In this document: positions 1 to 9,383 of the stretch, in pieces
How the letters are laid out: each line of letters begins with the position of its first letter
Numbering within the stretch: the stretch's first letter is position 1
DNA from: CAWKEY01 sp963848675
Lineage (GTDB): Bacteria > Pseudomonadota > Gammaproteobacteria > Methylococcales > Methylomonadaceae
Direction: 5' to 3'
Assembly (NCBI GenBank): GCA_963848675.1
Contig: CAWKEY010000023.1
Span: 186,001 to 250,000 of the forward strand
Length of the DNA stretch: 64,000 nt
Program-made: the position numbers and the translations under genes
The notes under the pieces: model-generated
Databases searched by the model: none
Told to the model about the DNA's origin: nothing
What the model saw: the letters and a program-made list of their open reading frames with translations, nothing else

Positions 1-146
1 TCGTAAATCTCTTCTCTATGAACAGAAACTTCTTTTGGTGCGTTAACACCGATGCGAACCTGATTTCCTTTGACTCCAAGAACGGTAACTGTAACTTCAT
101 CACCAATCATCAAAGTCTCCCCTACCCGACGAGTCAAGATAAGCAT
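1..146 (-). CDS. csrA: Carbon storage regulator CsrA (3' end beyond window)
   Basis: The minus strand from the ATG at 146 reads [18 protein letters not shown] and goes on through [22 protein letters not shown] to the window edge. This is the nearly complete, highly conserved CsrA/RsmA core. CsrA is a small dimeric RNA-binding protein that binds GGA motifs in mRNA leaders and controls carbon storage, motility and biofilm genes. A GGGAGA ribosome-binding site lies just before the ATG. It follows alaS and lysC in the same direction, a classic gammaproteobacterial order. The C-terminal residues lie outside the window. Confidence 0.95.
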
Positions 147-174
147 GGCTTCTCCCTATATCTATTAAAAACTC

Positions 175-213
175 GCTGTTTAACACAGCATCCAACCAAG
201 AACGGGGAGTATA
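175..213 (-). promoter_or_regulatory. csrA leader: candidate -10, small hairpin, GGA motifs
   Basis: On the minus strand a TATACT hexamer (213-208) lies between lysC and csrA and is a plausible -10. The -35 is poor. The presumed leader has a 5-bp hairpin (GCTGT 175-179 with ACAGC 185-189) and two GGA triplets, one of them inside the ribosome-binding site. CsrA often represses its own translation through such GGA sites. This is a pattern reading only. Confidence 0.3.
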
Positions 214-244
214 ACAGCTTTTTCGTTTAAATAAAGCCCAAGAT

Positions 245-1465
245 TTATTTGTCCTGATCCAAGCCAAAGGCCGCATGCAATGCCCTGACGGCAAGTTCCA
301 GATATTTCTCACCGATCACAACTGAAATCTTTATCTCCGAGGTTGAAATCATTTTAATATTGATGCCTTCAGCAGCCAAGGTTTTGAACATGGTACTCGC
401 AATACCGGCATGGGAGCGCATACCTACGCCAACAATCGAAACTTTGACAATGCTATCATCACCGGTCACTTTTCTAGCACCCAGTGCAATGCAAATATTA
501 TCCAACAAGGCTTTGGCTCTCAGATAATCATTACGGTGCACGGTAAAAGTAAAATCGGTCGTGGCATCTTCGGCAATATTCTGGACAATCATGTCGATTT
601 CGATATTGGCATCGGCGATAGGTCCAAGAATCTTAAAGGCAACGCCTGGCAAGTCCGGCACACCGGTGATAGTTAACTTTGCCTCGTCTCGATTAAACGC
701 GATGCCTGAAATTAAAGCGCTTTCCATTTGGGGTTCCTCATAGGTAATCAGTGTGCCATTACCGTCTGTAAATGATGATAATACTCTCAAAGCTACGTTG
801 TATTTGCCGGCGAATTCTACCGATCTGATTTGCAGGACTTTTGATCCCAAACTGGCCATTTCCAGCATTTCTTCAAAGGTTATCTTATCGAGCCTGCGCG
901 CCTTGGGCTCAACTCTTGGATCCGTGGTGTAAACGCCATCGACATCGGTATAGATATGGCATTCATCGGCTTTTAAAGCGGCTGCTAGTGCCACTGCCGT
1001 GGTATCCGAGCCGCCACGTCCCAAGGTAGTGATATTGTTATCTTCATCGACACCCTGAAAACCAGCCACCACCACCACCTTGCCTTCGGCAAGATGGGCG
1101 CGCATTTTTTCGTCATCAATCTTGCGTATGCGGGCCTTGGTGTAACTGCTGTCGGTGAGAATTTTCACCTGGCTGCCGGTATAAGAACAGGCCGGACATC
1201 CCAGCTCATGCAGCGCCATGCTTAATAGCGAAACGGTTACCTGCTCTCCAGTTGACAACAAAACATCCATTTCCCGCTCATTGGGTTGTGCCTGCATTTC
1301 CTTCGCCAACGCAACCAGGCGATTGGTCTCACCACTCATTGCCGAAACAACGACTACGATATCATCACCCTGGTCACGCACTTTCTTCACTTTTTCTGCG
1401 ACCGCTTTGATCCGCTCGACTGAACCTACCGAGGTGCCGCCAAATTTGTACACATATAATGCCAT
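245..1465 (-). CDS. lysC: Aspartate kinase (aspartokinase)
   Basis: The 406-residue protein begins MALYVYKFGGTSVGS, the aspartokinase nucleotide-binding signature. The kinase domain fills about residues 1-245 (GRGGSDTTAVALAAAL, TDVDGVYTTDPR). Two regulatory ACT domains follow, around 265-405. It phosphorylates L-aspartate, the first step toward lysine, threonine, methionine and diaminopimelate. The length fits a monofunctional, feedback-inhibited LysC-type enzyme with no fused homoserine dehydrogenase. It starts 17 bases after alaS and is probably cotranscribed with it, with csrA next downstream. Confidence 0.95.
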   Translation of the reverse strand: MALYVYKFGGTSVGSVERIKAVAEKVKKVRDQGDDIVVVVSAMSGETNRLVALAKEMQAQPNEREMDVLLSTGEQVTVSLLSMALHELGCPACSYTGSQVKILTDSSYTKARIRKIDDEKMRAHLAEGKVVVVAGFQGVDEDNNITTLGRGGSDTTAVALAAALKADECHIYTDVDGVYTTDPRVEPKARRLDKITFEEMLEMASLGSKVLQIRSVEFAGKYNVALRVLSSFTDGNGTLITYEEPQMESALISGIAFNRDEAKLTITGVPDLPGVAFKILGPIADANIEIDMIVQNIAEDATTDFTFTVHRNDYLRAKALLDNICIALGARKVTGDDSIVKVSIVGVGMRSHAGIASTMFKTLAAEGINIKMISTSEIKISVVIGEKYLELAVRALHAAFGLDQDK

Positions 1466-1482
1466 TCAATACAACCTGATAT

Positions 1483-4095
1483 TTAAGCGTTTAATTGTTC
1501 TTGCACCCAAGCCGGCACCCTAGCCAGCGCCCCGGCCAAGGCAGATGGATCATTGCCACCGGCCTGTGCCATATCGGGCCGGCCACCACCCTTCCCGCCA
1601 ACTTGCGTGGCGATAAAATTGACCAGGTCTCCCGCCTTTATGCGGCCCATCTGGTCTTTTGACACACCGGCAATCAGACTGACTTTGTCCTCATTAACGA
1701 CCGCCAGCACGATGGCAGAGCTGCCCAGTTTGTTTTTTAACTGATCCACCATGTCGCGCATGGACTTGGGATCAACATCATCCAGCTTGACGGCTAAAAC
1801 CTTGATGCCGCCAACATCCACTGCCCGCGCTGTCAGTTCGCCGCCCGCCGAACTTGCAAGTTTGGCTTTCAGGCGTTCCAACTGTTTTTCCAGCAACCTG
1901 TTTTTTTCCAGCAGTTGTTCGACTTTTTCGGGGGCTTTTTCCGGCGCACTTTTCACCAGGCCGGCAATACTGGCCAAGGCTTTATCACGGCTCTCAAGCC
2001 ATTCGATACAGGCACCGCCGGTCACTGCTTCAATACGTCTGACACCCGCAGCGACGCCGGTTTCGCTGATGATTTTAAAGCATCCGATATCGCCAGAGCG
2101 CTCAACATGGGTGCCCCCGCAGAGCTCGCAGGAAAAATCGCCAATCTTTAAAACCCGGACTGCATCGCCGTACTTTTCGCCAAACAGGGCCATGGCGCCG
2201 GCTTTCATGGCGTCATCCTTAGCCATGACCTGGGCCGATACAGGACTATTCAAACGAATCTGCTCATTCACCAGGCGTTCAATGGTGCTTATTTCGAAAG
2301 CCGTCATCGGTTCAAAATGCGAAAAGTCAAAACGCAATCGCTCCGAATTGACCAGAGAGCCTTTCTGGGCAACGTGATCGCCCAGAACCAGCCTTAATGC
2401 GGCATGCAGCAAATGCGTTGCCGAATGATTCAATTCGGTGGCCTTTCTTTCTTCAACACTGACATGCGCATCGCAGAACTGCCTCACACTCAGGCTGCCT
2501 GAAATCAATCTGCCCTTATGTAGAAACAGGTTTCCGCCCTGTTTCTGTGTATCACTCACGGCAAAAACGGCACCCTCGGCCTCGATATTGCCGCAGTCGC
2601 CAGCCTGACCGCCGGATTCAGCGTAAAAAGGCGTTTTGTCCAATACCACAATGCCCTCGTCGCCGTCCAACAGGGTGTCAACCGGCTGCCCTTTTTTGTA
2701 AAGCCCCAGAATACGCACCTGATCATCCAGCAGGCCATAACCGGTAAATTCGGTCTGTACATCCAGCTTGATGTCCTGATCATAATCAGCGCCAAAGCTG
2801 CTGGCCGAACGCGCCCGTTCACGCTGCGCCGACATGGCCATTTCAAAGCCGGCATGATCGACCGTAAGATGATGTTCACGGGCAAAATCGGCCGTTAAAT
2901 CCACCGGAAAACCATAGGTATCATAAAGCTGGAATACGGTATCGCCTGGAATCACGGAGCCTTGCATCCTGGCGACACAGGCTTCCAGAATCTTCATGCC
3001 CTGCTCCAGCGTTTCGGCGAAGCGCTCTTCTTCCTTTTTAAGCACACGCTCAACCTGTTCCTGCGCATTTTTAAGCTCGGGATAGGCATCCCCCATCGTT
3101 TCGACCAGCGGAGCGACCAATTTGTAAAAGAACACATCGCGTATGCCTAATCGATAGCCGTGGCGGATGGCGCGCCGGATAATGCGCCGCAGCACATAGC
3201 CACGACCTTCATTGGAAGGCATCACACCATCGGAGACCAGGAACGCACAGGATCGGATATGATCGGCAATAACCCGCAACGAGCTTTGATTTAAATCATC
3301 GGTGCCCGCCAGTTGAGCCGCGGAGCGCAGCAATTTCTGGAACAGATCAATCTCGTAATTGCTGTGCATGCCCTGCATGACCGCGGCAATCCGCTCCAGG
3401 CCCATGCCGGTATCCACCGAAGGTTTGGGCAGCGCGTGCAAGTTGCCTTCGCTGTCGCGGTCATACTGCATGAACACCAGATTCCAGATTTCAATATAGC
3501 GATCGCCTTCTTCATCCGGAGAACCTGGGGGGCCGCCTGGAATTGTTTCACCATGATCATAGAAAATTTCGCTGCAGGGACCGCATGGGCCGACGTCACC
3601 CATCGACCAAAAATTATCCTTGGCGCCGATTCTTGAAAACCGTTTCGGATCGATGCCAATATCGTCTAGCCAGATTTTTTCGGCTTCCGAGTCTTCCTCG
3701 AAAACAGTCACCCATAATTTCGAAGCAGGAATTTCCAGCTCCTTGGTTAGAAAATCCCAGGCAAAATGGATGGCTTCTTTCTTGAAATAATCGCCGAAAC
3801 TGAAATTGCCCAGCATTTCAAAAAAGGTATGGTGTCTTGCGGTATAACCGACATTTTCCAGGTCATTGTGTTTGCCGCCTGCGCGAACGCAGCGCTGACT
3901 GGTCACTGCTGCGGTGAAATCGCGCTGATCCCTGCCCAAAAACATATCCTTAAATTGCACCATCCCGGCATTGGTAAACAATAAGGTCGGATCGTTGCCC
4001 GGGATCAGTGAACTGGAAGGCTGCACCGAATGCCCTCGTGCACGAAAAAACTCCAGAAAGGCGGAGCGCAACTGGGCGCTAGTCATGTTTTTCAT
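1483..4095 (-). CDS. alaS: Alanyl-tRNA synthetase
   Basis: The 870-residue protein has the normal length for bacterial AlaRS. The class II catalytic domain begins SAFLEFFRARGHSVQPSSSL and contains FTNAGMVQFKDMFLG. The editing domain carries the zinc-binding HSATHLLHAAL and CELCGGTHV motifs, which clear Ser- and Gly-tRNA(Ala). A coiled coil (about 725-760) and a C-terminal C-Ala domain with GGKGGGRPDMAQAGG close the protein. It charges tRNA(Ala). It follows recX closely in the recA-recX-alaS order. Confidence 0.97.
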   Translation of the reverse strand: MKNMTSAQLRSAFLEFFRARGHSVQPSSSLIPGNDPTLLFTNAGMVQFKDMFLGRDQRDFTAAVTSQRCVRAGGKHNDLENVGYTARHHTFFEMLGNFSFGDYFKKEAIHFAWDFLTKELEIPASKLWVTVFEEDSEAEKIWLDDIGIDPKRFSRIGAKDNFWSMGDVGPCGPCSEIFYDHGETIPGGPPGSPDEEGDRYIEIWNLVFMQYDRDSEGNLHALPKPSVDTGMGLERIAAVMQGMHSNYEIDLFQKLLRSAAQLAGTDDLNQSSLRVIADHIRSCAFLVSDGVMPSNEGRGYVLRRIIRRAIRHGYRLGIRDVFFYKLVAPLVETMGDAYPELKNAQEQVERVLKKEEERFAETLEQGMKILEACVARMQGSVIPGDTVFQLYDTYGFPVDLTADFAREHHLTVDHAGFEMAMSAQRERARSASSFGADYDQDIKLDVQTEFTGYGLLDDQVRILGLYKKGQPVDTLLDGDEGIVVLDKTPFYAESGGQAGDCGNIEAEGAVFAVSDTQKQGGNLFLHKGRLISGSLSVRQFCDAHVSVEERKATELNHSATHLLHAALRLVLGDHVAQKGSLVNSERLRFDFSHFEPMTAFEISTIERLVNEQIRLNSPVSAQVMAKDDAMKAGAMALFGEKYGDAVRVLKIGDFSCELCGGTHVERSGDIGCFKIISETGVAAGVRRIEAVTGGACIEWLESRDKALASIAGLVKSAPEKAPEKVEQLLEKNRLLEKQLERLKAKLASSAGGELTARAVDVGGIKVLAVKLDDVDPKSMRDMVDQLKNKLGSSAIVLAVVNEDKVSLIAGVSKDQMGRIKAGDLVNFIATQVGGKGGGRPDMAQAGGNDPSALAGALARVPAWVQEQLNA

Positions 4096-4114
4096 AATTA
4101 ATGATTTTTTAAAA

Positions 4115-4585
4115 CTAAAACTTGTTCAGGGAAATATTCAAATGATCCAGCAACGCGCTGATCATTTCGCCGGAAAATCCGCGTTGCACTAAAAAGCGGC
4201 TGCGTTTTGCCCATTCATGCCGGTCGATGGCCCGATCCGGCTTGAATTTTCTGCTGTAAACCCGCTCCAGCACATCCATCCAGCTGCTACCTGCCACTTG
4301 CTGAACAATTTCGTCAAGATTAACCGATTCAATACCATTTTGCCGAAGCTCATAGTCAATCCGCACCGGACCATAGCCTTTCTGAATGCGGCAGCGGGCA
4401 TAGCTTTGTGCATAGCGCTGATCATCCTGCCAGCCTTGCCGGGCGAGTTCATCCAGAACCGCCATCACAGCATCCTTGCCATAACCTTTAAGCGTCAGCT
4501 TATTAAGCAATTCTTTGCGGCTGTGCTCGCGGCGTGCCAGCAGCCGCAGCGCCGCATCCTTGATGTCCTTAGCGGCCTCGCCCAC
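4115..4585 (-). CDS. recX: RecA regulator RecX
   Basis: The 156-residue protein matches RecX in size and has its three helical repeats: ALRLLARREHSRKELLNKL, then the LARQGWQDDQRYAQSYAR region, then a C-terminal repeat with RGFSGEMISALLD. RecX binds along the RecA filament and limits its extension and recombinase activity. The ATG lies six bases after the recA stop, so the two genes should be translated from one transcript, as in many gammaproteobacteria. Confidence 0.92.
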   Translation of the reverse strand: MGEAAKDIKDAALRLLARREHSRKELLNKLTLKGYGKDAVMAVLDELARQGWQDDQRYAQSYARCRIQKGYGPVRIDYELRQNGIESVNLDEIVQQVAGSSWMDVLERVYSRKFKPDRAIDRHEWAKRSRFLVQRGFSGEMISALLDHLNISLNKF

Positions 4586-4591
4586 CGCAGG

Positions 4592-5620
4592 TTACTCGTC
4601 GACCAGGATATCCTCGGTAAAGGCAATAGCTTTACCAAAGGCTTCGGCTCTTATTTTTGCTTCAATTTCCTTGGCTTTTTCAGGATTTTCTTTCAAAAAG
4701 ACTTTGGCATTGTCTTTGCCCTGTCCGATTTTTTCATCGCCGTAACTGTACCAGGAACCTGCTTTCTGAATGAGTCCATACTTGACGCCCAAATCAACCA
4801 GCTCACCAAAAAACGAAACCCCTTCGTTATATAAAATCTCAAATTCAGCCTGTTTGAAAGGCGGGGCAACTTTGTTTTTAACCACTTTAACGCGCGTTTC
4901 GTTGCCGATAACTTCCTCGCCTTTTTTTACCGAGCCAATCCGGCGAATATCCAGCCGCACCGAGGCGTAAAATTTCAGCGCATTACCGCCGGTGGTGGTT
5001 TCGGGATTGCCGAACATGACGCCGATTTTCATGCGTATCTGATTAATAAAGATGACCAGGGTATTGGACCGCTTGATATTGGCCGTCAATTTTCTGAGTG
5101 CCTGCGACATCAAACGGGCTTGCAGGCCCATGTGGGAATCACCCATATCGCCCTCGATCTCGGCTTTGGGCGTCAGCGCGGCGACCGAATCAATCACCAC
5201 TATATCAACCGCGCCGGAGCGCACCAGCATATCGGTAATTTCCAATGCCTGCTCGCCGGTATCCGGTTGCGAAACCAGTAACTCATCGACATTAACACCG
5301 ATTTTTTCGGCATAACTGGGATCCAGGGCATGCTCGGCATCCACAAAAGCGGCCGTGCCGCCCAGTTTCTGCATTTCAGCGATAACTTGCAGGGTCAGTG
5401 TGGTTTTGCCCGATGATTCAGGGCCGTAAATCTCGACAATACGTCCACGCGGCAAACCGCCGCAACCCAGCGCAATATCCAGTCCCAGAGAACCGGTTGA
5501 CACCACTTCAATATCCCTGGCAGCGGCAATATCGCCCATGCGCATCACAGAGCCTTTGCCAAACTGCTTTTCTATCTGCATCAGCGCTGCGCCTAACGCT
5601 TTCTTTTTGTTTTCATCCAT
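4592..5620 (-). CDS. recA: Recombinase RecA
   Basis: The 342-residue protein has the expected length and no intein. The Walker A motif GPESSGKTT lies near residue 66. The conserved VDAEHALD, SQPDTGEQALEI and FINQIRMKIGVMFGNPETTTGG blocks (the last covering the L2 DNA-binding loop) are all present. RecA forms filaments on single-stranded DNA, drives strand exchange and triggers LexA self-cleavage. recX follows directly. No clear gammaproteobacterial LexA box (CTG-N10-CAG) is visible in the 140 bases upstream. Confidence 0.98.
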   Translation of the reverse strand: MDENKKKALGAALMQIEKQFGKGSVMRMGDIAAARDIEVVSTGSLGLDIALGCGGLPRGRIVEIYGPESSGKTTLTLQVIAEMQKLGGTAAFVDAEHALDPSYAEKIGVNVDELLVSQPDTGEQALEITDMLVRSGAVDIVVIDSVAALTPKAEIEGDMGDSHMGLQARLMSQALRKLTANIKRSNTLVIFINQIRMKIGVMFGNPETTTGGNALKFYASVRLDIRRIGSVKKGEEVIGNETRVKVVKNKVAPPFKQAEFEILYNEGVSFFGELVDLGVKYGLIQKAGSWYSYGDEKIGQGKDNAKVFLKENPEKAKEIEAKIRAEAFGKAIAFTEDILVDE

Positions 5621-5676
5621 TGTGTACGCCCTGTGGTTATCTACGTCAGAAAAAAGTATGCCAAATCAACCGATTT

Positions 5677-5685
5677 ATTATCACA
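5677..5685 (-). promoter_or_regulatory. Candidate recA promoter (extended -10)
   Basis: The minus strand reads TGTGATAAT about 57 bases before the recA ATG, a good extended -10 element. No strong -35 is seen at 17 bases, which fits a TGn-type promoter. Assignment rests on motif and position only. Confidence 0.35.
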
Positions 5686-5759
5686 TAGAGACTGAGGTTC
5701 GGATAGTTTTGATTTATGACGCGGGCGCAAGAGCCAAACGCTAAATCCAAAAATCCGGC

Positions 5760-6926
5760 TTAGTATTGATTCAATAGGGACAACGCCAGTTCAGCCATGT
5801 TTTTTGAACCGCCGCCCTGCCCTAATTGTTGTTTTACAGCCATCAAACTATCCCGCATGTCATCCGCATAAACCTTGTCAGTCAAAATCCGCTTCACCTC
5901 TGCGGCCAGATTGCCGGCGGAGGCATCCTGCTGAATGAGTTCCTTGACAATGCATTTGCCCGCGATGATATTCGGCAAGCCGATAAACGGAGTATTCACC
6001 AGCCATCTGCCCAACCAGTACGTTACCGTCGACAGCTTGTACACGATCACCATCGGCACCGTCAACAAGGCGACTTCCAGCGTAGCCGTGCCTGATGCCG
6101 TCATGATCACATCGCAGCATTGTATGACATCATAAGGCTGATTCTTCAAGACTGTCATTTTAACCGGCGACTGCGGCAAATATGTTGCCAGCAGCGCATC
6201 GCTGATTGAATCTGCCTGCGGCAATATAAACTGGATTTCCGGAAAATCCGCCTGCAGATTTTCAGCCGCTTTCAGCATGACCGGCAACATGCGTTTAATT
6301 TCATTGCCTCGGCTGCCCGGCAACAAGCCCACAACCGGTTTGGTGTGATCCAGTTTAAATCGCGCAAAATCATCGGCTTTGGAGTGTTGGGGATGCACCT
6401 TGTCCACGGAAGGATGCCCGACATAGCGCACCGGCACGTTTTCGGCATCATAATAAGCCGTTTCGAAGGGAAATATCACGGCCATCATATCAATCACTTC
6501 GCCATACTTTTTGACCCGGCCCGGCCGCCAGGCCCAGACTTGCGGACTGACGTAAAACAACACCTTCACGCCCTGTTGCTTGGCATAGCGCGCCAGCTTG
6601 AAGTTAAATTCCTTGTAATCGACGCACACCAGCAAATCTGGCCGTTCTGCCGCCACCAGCTGCTGCATGAGCGTCAAGGCACGGCGAATTTCGCCATAAT
6701 GCCTGATCACTTCAACCAGACCGATCACCGCTATTTGTGATGAATCATAACGCACATCAATGCCGGCCTGGGCCATTTTGGCACCGCCCATGCCGATGCC
6801 TTCGATAGCCGGCTGATGCTTTTTCAGTTCAAGAAACATATTGGCGGCGTGTTGATCACCGGAGGATTCTCCGGCGCTGAACATAAGCTTAAATGGGCGA
6901 GATGCGGACAATGAAATACCTCTCAA
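5760..6926 (-). CDS. lpxB: Lipid-A-disaccharide synthase
   Basis: The 388-residue GT-B glycosyltransferase begins with FKLMFSAGESSGDQHAANM, the LpxB N-terminal signature. Further conserved blocks are GIGMGGAKMAQAG, FYVSPQVWAWRPGRVKKYG, GHPSVD, LLPGSRGNEIKRMLPV and TASGTATLEVAL. It joins UDP-2,3-diacylglucosamine and 2,3-diacylglucosamine-1-phosphate into the lipid A disaccharide at the inner membrane. It lies downstream of gnnB and gnnA, so its sugar substrate may carry a 3-amino group. The start could also be a few residues further in. Confidence 0.95.
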   Translation of the reverse strand: MRGISLSASRPFKLMFSAGESSGDQHAANMFLELKKHQPAIEGIGMGGAKMAQAGIDVRYDSSQIAVIGLVEVIRHYGEIRRALTLMQQLVAAERPDLLVCVDYKEFNFKLARYAKQQGVKVLFYVSPQVWAWRPGRVKKYGEVIDMMAVIFPFETAYYDAENVPVRYVGHPSVDKVHPQHSKADDFARFKLDHTKPVVGLLPGSRGNEIKRMLPVMLKAAENLQADFPEIQFILPQADSISDALLATYLPQSPVKMTVLKNQPYDVIQCCDVIMTASGTATLEVALLTVPMVIVYKLSTVTYWLGRWLVNTPFIGLPNIIAGKCIVKELIQQDASAGNLAAEVKRILTDKVYADDMRDSLMAVKQQLGQGGGSKNMAELALSLLNQY

Positions 6927-6950
6927 TAATAACGAGGGACTGTGTTAAAC

Positions 6951-6971
6951 AAAAAGCCGACTTAAGCCGGC
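6951..6971 (-). terminator. Candidate terminator or attenuator between gnnB and lpxB
   Basis: On the minus strand GCCGGC-TTAA-GTCGGC forms a 6-bp stem with one G-T pair, followed directly by TTTTTG. It lies between the gnnB stop and the lpxB start and could be a weak intrinsic terminator or a partial attenuator. Confidence 0.45.
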
Positions 6972-7008
6972 CTTTCTTGTTTAAGTGGTCAATCCCTGGA
7001 GCATTGCG

Positions 7009-8106
7009 TTATACCGTCAAAGCGTCGCGAATAACACCGGTTATTTCTTTAATCGTGTCATCCTCAAGAAATGGACAAATCGGCAGCGCCATACAGTTGG
7101 CGGCCACGGATTCGGTCACCGGAAGGCTCAGCCCGGCGCACTCTTCCTTGAACACATTTTGCTGATGCAAAGGCACCGGATAATAGATGGCGCAGCCGAT
7201 TTGCTTATCCTGCAAGGCTTTTAAAACGGCGTCGCGGCGATCACACAGCAGGACGTACTGATGATAAACATGCTCGCCCAAACCGTCTTCATACGGCGTA
7301 GTCAGCGGCAAATCGGCCATCAACTCTGAATACAGATGAGCCACATGGCGGCGCGCCTGGTTGTATTGATCGATGCGTTTTAATTTGGCTCTCAATATTA
7401 CCGCCTGCATTTCATCCAGACGGCTGTTATAGCCGATGACATCATGATAATAACGCACGTCCGAGCCGTGATTACGCAATCGCTTAATTTTGGCTGCACT
7501 TTCATCCGAGTTGGTCGTCACCAAACCGGCATCGCCGAATGCGCCCAGATTTTTACTGGGAAAAAAACTGAAGCCTGCCGCATGACCGATAGCACCGGTT
7601 TGTTTGCCATTGATGGTGGCGCCAAAAGACTGACAGCAATCTTCAATCAGCTTCAGATTATATCGGCTGCAAATTTGCTGGATTTTGGTCATATCCGCAG
7701 GCTGGCCAAACAGATGCACGGGCATAACGGCTTTGGTTTTCGGGGTAATCGCCTTTTCGATGGCTTCAGGTGAAATATTGAAAGTTCTGGCATCGATATC
7801 GACAAAAACCGGCTTGGCACCGACATATTTGATGGCTTCGGCGGTGGCAATAAACGTGAAAGCCGTGGTAATAACTTCATCACCCGCGCCTATGCCTTCG
7901 GCGATCAGCGCCAGATGCAGCGCATCGGTACCTGAAGCCACACCGATGGCATGTTTAACGCCCAGGTAATCAGCGGCTTCCTGTTCAAACGCCTGCACAT
8001 TCGGCCCTAATATGAAAGAGCAGTTTTCTATGGTCTGAGCCAGACCCTGCTCAACTTCATGTTTAATTTCGGCGTATTGAGCCTTCAGGTTTACCATGGG
8101 TATCAT
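7009..8106 (-). CDS. gnnB: PLP-dependent sugar aminotransferase, likely GnnB
   Basis: The 365-residue protein is a DegT/DnrJ/EryC1/StrS aminotransferase. It shows GVASGTDALHLAL, PVHLFGQPADM, IEDCCQSFGA and FSFFPSKNLGAFGDAG, where the Lys of SKN is the predicted PLP Schiff-base residue. Because it sits between a Gfo/Idh/MocA dehydrogenase and lpxB, the likely role is that of Acidithiobacillus GnnB: transfer of an amino group to the 3-keto intermediate to give UDP-GlcNAc3N for N-linked acyl chains in lipid A. A role in another 3-amino sugar (WbpE/WlbC type) cannot be excluded from sequence alone. Confidence 0.75.
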   Translation of the reverse strand: MIPMVNLKAQYAEIKHEVEQGLAQTIENCSFILGPNVQAFEQEAADYLGVKHAIGVASGTDALHLALIAEGIGAGDEVITTAFTFIATAEAIKYVGAKPVFVDIDARTFNISPEAIEKAITPKTKAVMPVHLFGQPADMTKIQQICSRYNLKLIEDCCQSFGATINGKQTGAIGHAAGFSFFPSKNLGAFGDAGLVTTNSDESAAKIKRLRNHGSDVRYYHDVIGYNSRLDEMQAVILRAKLKRIDQYNQARRHVAHLYSELMADLPLTTPYEDGLGEHVYHQYVLLCDRRDAVLKALQDKQIGCAIYYPVPLHQQNVFKEECAGLSLPVTESVAANCMALPICPFLEDDTIKEITGVIRDALTV

Positions 8107-8150
8107 AAATTGTGCCTTTAGTTATTCAGAAAGTCTTGCTTGATCAGGTG

Positions 8151-9086
8151 TTATTTTTCGCCTAACAGCGTGGTAATTTGTATCGCCGTTGCCAGCGCTC
8201 TTTTTCCCGCTTCACCAGAAACCAGCGGATTCTCGCCGGTTTGAATGCACTGGACAAAATGCTTGATTTCTTCGAGCAAGGCATCACCGCTTTCAAAAAC
8301 CGACTCTTCGGTTTCGATTTCCGGAATGCCGGGGAACATTTCCTTTGTGCCGGTACGATGTTTGGTGAGTACGCGGTTTTGGAAATCGACCGAAACATAG
8401 GAACTGGGCCGGAACATGCGCATTTTGCGTTCCATTTTCATGCTGATGCGACTGGCGGTCACATTGGCGACACAGCCATTTTTAAATAACAGCCGGGCAT
8501 TGGCGATATCGGTGCCTTGGGTCAGTACCGGCGTGCCGCTGGCGTCGATGCGTTCGACTTCCGAATCCACCAAGGCCAGAATAATATCGATGTCATGAAT
8601 CATTAAATCCAGCACCACGCTGACATCATTGGCGCGGGGATTAAAGGGCGATAAGCGATGCGATTCAATGAACAAGGGCTTCTCTTCTTGATCCAGTCCC
8701 ACTACGGCCGGATTAAACCGTTCCAAATGCCCCACTTGCAAAATCAGGTTTTTCTGTCGCGCTATCGCTATCAACTCATCGGCTTCGGCCACGGTTACCG
8801 TAATCGGTTTCTCAACCAGCACATGCGCGCCGGCATCGAGAAAATCCCTGGAGACCGCATGATGCAGCGTTGTTGGCACCACGATGCTGACGGCATCGAC
8901 TTTGCCCAGCAAGCTTTTATAATCGCTCAGGGCCTTTGCGCCATGTTGTTCTGCAACTGCCTTGGCGGCCGCTTCATTAATATCGACCACCGCAACCAGT
9001 TCGCAATCCGGCAATGAGGCATATTTCTGGGCATGGAATTTACCCAGATAACCGGTTCCGATAACAGCGCATTTTAATTTTTTCAT
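8151..9086 (-). CDS. gnnA: Gfo/Idh/MocA sugar-nucleotide dehydrogenase, likely GnnA
   Basis: The 311-residue protein has an N-terminal Rossmann fold (KCAVIGTGYLGKFHAQKYA) and the family hallmark LVEKPITV, where the Lys is the usual catalytic residue. It further shows GHLERFNPAV and LDLMIHDIDIILAL. Size and context match GnnA, which oxidises the 3-OH of UDP-GlcNAc with NAD+ before transamination by GnnB. It is the first gene of the gnnA-gnnB-lpxB set; lpxA, often the neighbour in other genomes, is not in this window. Confidence 0.75.
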   Translation of the reverse strand: MKKLKCAVIGTGYLGKFHAQKYASLPDCELVAVVDINEAAAKAVAEQHGAKALSDYKSLLGKVDAVSIVVPTTLHHAVSRDFLDAGAHVLVEKPITVTVAEADELIAIARQKNLILQVGHLERFNPAVVGLDQEEKPLFIESHRLSPFNPRANDVSVVLDLMIHDIDIILALVDSEVERIDASGTPVLTQGTDIANARLLFKNGCVANVTASRISMKMERKMRMFRPSSYVSVDFQNRVLTKHRTGTKEMFPGIPEIETEESVFESGDALLEEIKHFVQCIQTGENPLVSGEAGKRALATAIQITTLLGEK

Positions 9087-9383
9087 GTGATTGGTTTACC
9101 GTTAGTTCAGCGGACTAGCCCAACAAGGCAGCACTGGCAGTTGCCTGCCCTACCCCGGGATACTTCACTTTATTGTAAACGATTGGAGGGTTATTCAGAA
9201 ACTCCAGGGACGGTCTTGTTGACAGAGCCAGTCCCGGAAAGCCGTTTGAAAACCGGTCACAGACGGTGATGACTGCCATGAGCAGCGCTCAAAAATCAGC
9301 CACTCACTGCCGTGAACGCCGGTTTTTTGTCTTTTCCGCGCTTGCTCTGCCTGCGCCAGGGGCTTTTTTAAACAGCTTGTGCA
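9087..9383. other. Intergenic region without a recognisable gene
   Basis: These 297 bases lie between gnnA and the c-di-GMP gene, both on the minus strand. They must hold the gnnA promoter; a TACAAT at about 9174-9179 on the minus strand is the best -10 candidate. I see no convincing small gene, RNA gene or strong terminator. Confidence 0.4.

Noticed and set aside
1751..2377. Long plus-strand open frame of 208 codons inside alaS
   Set aside because: It is antisense to the conserved alaS editing domain, has low-complexity Ser/Pro-rich composition and no family resemblance. It is a shadow frame.
5621..5760. LexA (SOS) box upstream of recA
   Set aside because: I looked for CTG-N10-CAG and near variants on the minus strand and found none convincing, so no SOS operator is listed.
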